Positions 61,612 to 64,000 of a stretch of 64,000 bases of DNA are shown here, piece by piece; positions within the stretch are counted from its first letter, which is position 1, and every line of letters begins with the position of its first letter. The notes below the pieces were generated by a model. The model did no database searches, had not been told where the DNA came from, and saw only the letters and a list, made by a program, of their open reading frames with translations. The stretch spans positions 31,046 to 95,045 of the forward strand of contig NZ_DBBS01000014.1 in NCBI RefSeq assembly GCF_002292295.1, given 5' to 3'. The DNA comes from Sphingomonas sp. UBA978 (GTDB lineage: Bacteria > Pseudomonadota > Alphaproteobacteria > Sphingomonadales > Sphingomonadaceae). The translations under genes and the position numbers were made by a program.

Positions 61612-63853
61612 CCTGACGCTGACGCCCGCTCCGCTCCACCGCCGCCACGGCTCCAATATCGGTCAGCCGCTGACCCGCGCCGAGGGGATGCTGAAGGTCA
61701 CCGGCCGCGCGGCCTATGCCGCCGATGCCCACCCCGACGGCCTGCTGCACGCGGTGATGCGGGTCGCGACGATCGCCAACGGCCGCGTCGTCGGCATGAA
61801 CGTCGCCGCGGCACAGGCGCACCCCGGCGTCGTCGCGGTGATGACCCCCGCCAACCGCCCGCCGCTGGCAATGGACCCGGACGCGAAGGAGCATCCCTTC
61901 ATGTTCCGGCTCGACCTGCTGCAGAACGACCGCGTCCGCTATCCCGGACAGGCGATCGCGGTGGTGATCGCCGAGACGCTGGAGGCGGCGACCGAGGGCG
62001 CGGCGCTGCTGGCGCCGACCTATGACGCGGAGGCGCCGCTGATCGGCCTCGACGCCGCCGACCCGTTCGTGCCGCCGGTCGTCGGCGCGGGCGCGCCCGC
62101 CGCCGCGGCGACGGGGGACCTCGATGCCGGGCTGGCCGATGCGGCGGTGCGGATCGCGGCGCGCTACGAGACGCCGGCGCAATATCACAACCCGATGGAG
62201 CCGCATGCGATCGTCGCCGCCTGGGACGGCGACACGCTGTCGATCGACATGCCGAGTCAGGGCATGGCGATGGCGCAGGGCCGCATCGCCGGGCTGTTCG
62301 GCATCGATCCCGCCGGCATCCATATCCGCAGCCCGTTCCTCGGCGGCGGCTTCGGATCGAAGGGGATGGTGGCCGGGCCGATGGTGCTCGGCATCCTCGC
62401 CGCGCGGCTGGTCGACCGGCCGGTCAAGCTCGTGCTGCGCCGCGAGCATATGTACGGCGCGGTCAGCCACCGCGGCCAGACCCGGCAGGACCTGCGCATC
62501 GGCGCCGACGCGGACGGGCGGCTGACCGCGCTCGGCCATCACACCCGCACCGTGTCGAGCGTGTTCGACGATTTCTTCGAACCCTCGTCCAACACCAGCC
62601 AGTCGGTCTATGCGGCGGGTGCGATCGCGACCAGCCACGACGTCGTCCGCGTCCATTCGGGCACGCCCGGCTTCATGCGCGCGCCGGGCGAGGCGAGCGG
62701 ATCGATCGCGCTCGAATGCGCGATCGACGAGGCGGCCTATGCCTGCGGGATGGACCCGCTCGCCTTCCGCCTCGCCAATTATGCCGAGGTCGATCCGCTC
62801 GACGGCAAGCCCTTTTCCTCCAAGGCGCTGCGCGAATGCTATGCGCAGGCCGCGGCGCGCTTCGGCTGGTCCGACCGGCCGTTGCAGCCGCGCACGATGC
62901 GCGATGCCGACGGGCTGCTGGTCGGCTGGGGCATGGGCACCGCGATCTTCCCGGCGCTGATGTTCGAGGGCAACGCCCGCGCGGTGATTCGCGACGACGG
63001 GCGCGGGACGGTGGAGATCGGCGCGCACGACATGGGGCAGGGCGCGTGGACCGCGCTGGCGCAGATCGCCGCCGACAGCCTCGGGCTCGATATGGCCGAC
63101 ACCGACTTCCGCTCGGGCAGCTCCGACCTGCCCGATGCCGGCATCGCCGGCGGATCGGGGCATACCGCGACCGCGGGCATGGCGATCCACGAGGCCGGCG
63201 CCGCGGTGATCGACGCGCTCGCCGCGCTGGCGGTCGACCGGCCGGATTCGCCGCTCTACGGCGCGGGCAATGCCGGCGTGGTCGCCCGCGACGGGCATCT
63301 GTATCGCCGCGACGACGAGAGCCGCGGCGAAAGCTATGCCGCGATCCTGCGCCGCGCCGGCAAGACGGAGGTGGAGGGCAACGGCCATGCCGCCGCCGAC
63401 CCGGCAAGCGAGGCCTATTCGAAGCACGCGCACGGCGCGGTCTTCGCCGAGGTGAAGGTCGATCCCGAACTGGGTCAGGTGCGCGCGACGCGGCTGGTCG
63501 GCGCCTTTGCCGCGGGGCGGATCATCAACCCGCGCATGGTCGACAGCCAGCTGTACGGCGGCATGATCTGGGGCGTGTCGTTCGCGCTGCACGAGGCGGC
63601 GGTGGTCGATCCGCGCAGCGGCCGGGTGATGAACCCGAACCTCGGCGAATACCATGTACCCGTGAACGCCGACGTGCCCTCGCTCGAATGCATCCAGATT
63701 CCCGAGGAGGACGCCCACGTCAACGCGCTCGGGATCAAGGGCGTCGGTGAGATCGGCATCACCGGCAGCGCCGGCGCGGTCGCGAATGCGGTCTGGCACG
63801 CCACTGGGGTCCGCCCACGCCGCTTCCCGATCGCGATCGAGACGTTGGTGTAA
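61604..63853 (+). CDS. paoC: Aldehyde oxidoreductase molybdenum subunit (PaoC-like)
   Basis: A 749-residue catalytic subunit that would oxidise aldehydes, often aromatic, to acids. Visible are 'QYHNPMEPHAIVAAW', 'SPFLGGGFGSKGMVAGPMVL', 'TPGFMRAPGEASGSIALE', 'GAHDMGQGAWTALAQIAADSL' and the catalytic Glu in 'GIKGVGEIGITGSAGAVANAV'. No XdhC/PaoD gene follows within the window. Its last codons are partly repeated at the window end. Confidence 0.93.
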   Translation: MADLTLTPAPLHRRHGSNIGQPLTRAEGMLKVTGRAAYAADAHPDGLLHAVMRVATIANGRVVGMNVAAAQAHPGVVAVMTPANRPPLAMDPDAKEHPFMFRLDLLQNDRVRYPGQAIAVVIAETLEAATEGAALLAPTYDAEAPLIGLDAADPFVPPVVGAGAPAAAATGDLDAGLADAAVRIAARYETPAQYHNPMEPHAIVAAWDGDTLSIDMPSQGMAMAQGRIAGLFGIDPAGIHIRSPFLGGGFGSKGMVAGPMVLGILAARLVDRPVKLVLRREHMYGAVSHRGQTRQDLRIGADADGRLTALGHHTRTVSSVFDDFFEPSSNTSQSVYAAGAIATSHDVVRVHSGTPGFMRAPGEASGSIALECAIDEAAYACGMDPLAFRLANYAEVDPLDGKPFSSKALRECYAQAAARFGWSDRPLQPRTMRDADGLLVGWGMGTAIFPALMFEGNARAVIRDDGRGTVEIGAHDMGQGAWTALAQIAADSLGLDMADTDFRSGSSDLPDAGIAGGSGHTATAGMAIHEAGAAVIDALAALAVDRPDSPLYGAGNAGVVARDGHLYRRDDESRGESYAAILRRAGKTEVEGNGHAAADPASEAYSKHAHGAVFAEVKVDPELGQVRATRLVGAFAAGRIINPRMVDSQLYGGMIWGVSFALHEAAVVDPRSGRVMNPNLGEYHVPVNADVPSLECIQIPEEDAHVNALGIKGVGEIGITGSAGAVANAVWHATGVRPRRFPIAIETLV
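63792..63815 (+). repeat. First copy of a 24-bp direct repeat (inside paoC)
   Basis: These bases encode part of WHATGVRP near the end of PaoC. They recur at 63977-64000 with one mismatch (23 of 24 identical), 185 bases downstream. Confidence 0.85.
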
Positions 63854-63864
63854 GCGGCCCCCAT

Positions 63865-63945
63865 CCTCACCTTTTCTCCGGCTTCGCCGTCTCTTCCCTC
63901 TCCCGCCGGGAGAGGGAAGAGACGCGTAGCGCCGAAAGGGTGAGG
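63865..63945. repeat. Nested palindromic (REP-like) element
   Basis: The core has perfect 16-base arms, GTCTCTTCCCTCTCCC at 63889-63904 and its inverse complement at 63908-63923, around a 3-base loop. Outer arms CCTCACCTTT (63865-63874) and AAAGGGTGAGG (63935-63945) pair with one extra base. It lies 11 bases after the paoC stop. It could form a long cruciform or 3'-end hairpin. The layout resembles dispersed intergenic repeats common in sphingomonads; no other copy was noticed here. Confidence 0.75.
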
Positions 63946-63976
63946 GCGAGCGCGGAACGCTGGCGTTACCGCCAGA

Positions 63977-64000
63977 TCTGGCACGCCACCGGGGTCCGCC
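63977..64000 (+). repeat. Second copy of the paoC-end repeat, runs off the window
   Basis: This matches 63792-63815 at 23 of 24 bases and continues to the last base, so its full length is unknown. It suggests a partial duplication of the paoC 3' end around the palindromic element, or the degraded end of another homologous gene. Confidence 0.75.

Overview
The window is high-GC and densely packed. It holds three TonB-dependent receptors, many Tat- or Sec-exported periplasmic enzymes, strings of genes joined by 4-base ATGA/GTGA overlaps, and a chemotaxis operon. These traits fit an alphaproteobacterium of the Sphingomonas group. That is inferred from gene content; no rRNA or tRNA gene was seen.

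Layout. 1-5.2 kb: the 3' end of a TonB receptor gene, a putative 26-residue ORF, then a TonB receptor divergent from a Tat-exported PhoD-type phosphatase. 5.3-11.7 kb (minus): cytochrome b561, a class II cytochrome c, an exported ankyrin protein, a DUF1552 protein and a DUF1592-type c-heme protein. 12-38.9 kb: a purine catabolic island. 38.9-41.5 kb: an SCP2-like protein and an alpha/beta hydrolase, divergent from an HxlR regulator and a haloacid dehalogenase. 41.5-50.2 kb (minus): a chemotaxis operon with cheA, R, B, D, Y, W, a second degenerate cheB, a STAS gene, a receptor and a small gene that may encode a CheY phosphatase. 50.3-59.4 kb: a sugar-oxidation cluster (GMC dehydrogenase, its small subunit, cytochrome c, three TIM-barrel isomerases, a Gfo/Idh/MocA enzyme, an MFS nucleoside-type symporter) with a divergent LacI regulator. 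59.4-64 kb: a TetR regulator and a PaoABC-type molybdenum aldehyde oxidoreductase operon, followed by a palindromic repeat and a second copy of the end of paoC.

The purine island is the centrepiece. A TonB receptor, exported adenosine deaminase, exported nucleoside hydrolase and exported NUP protein could capture and cleave nucleosides outside the inner membrane. Two NCS2 permeases would import the bases. Guanine deaminase, 8-oxoguanine deaminase and xanthine dehydrogenase (XdhABC) lead to urate. No classical uricase or HpxO is present. An FMO-like flavoprotein lies between OHCU decarboxylase and 5-hydroxyisourate hydrolase and is the best candidate for the urate hydroxylase (HpyO type). A PuuE-type allantoinase, allantoate amidohydrolase and ureidoglycine-glyoxylate aminotransferase follow, with an HpxW/X/Y/Z oxalurate-oxamate branch. 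The branch includes a 53-residue HpxX/AtzG-like gene. A LysR regulator lies between the two halves, and a conserved ~33-bp motif occurs both before the long catabolic operon and before the LysR gene.
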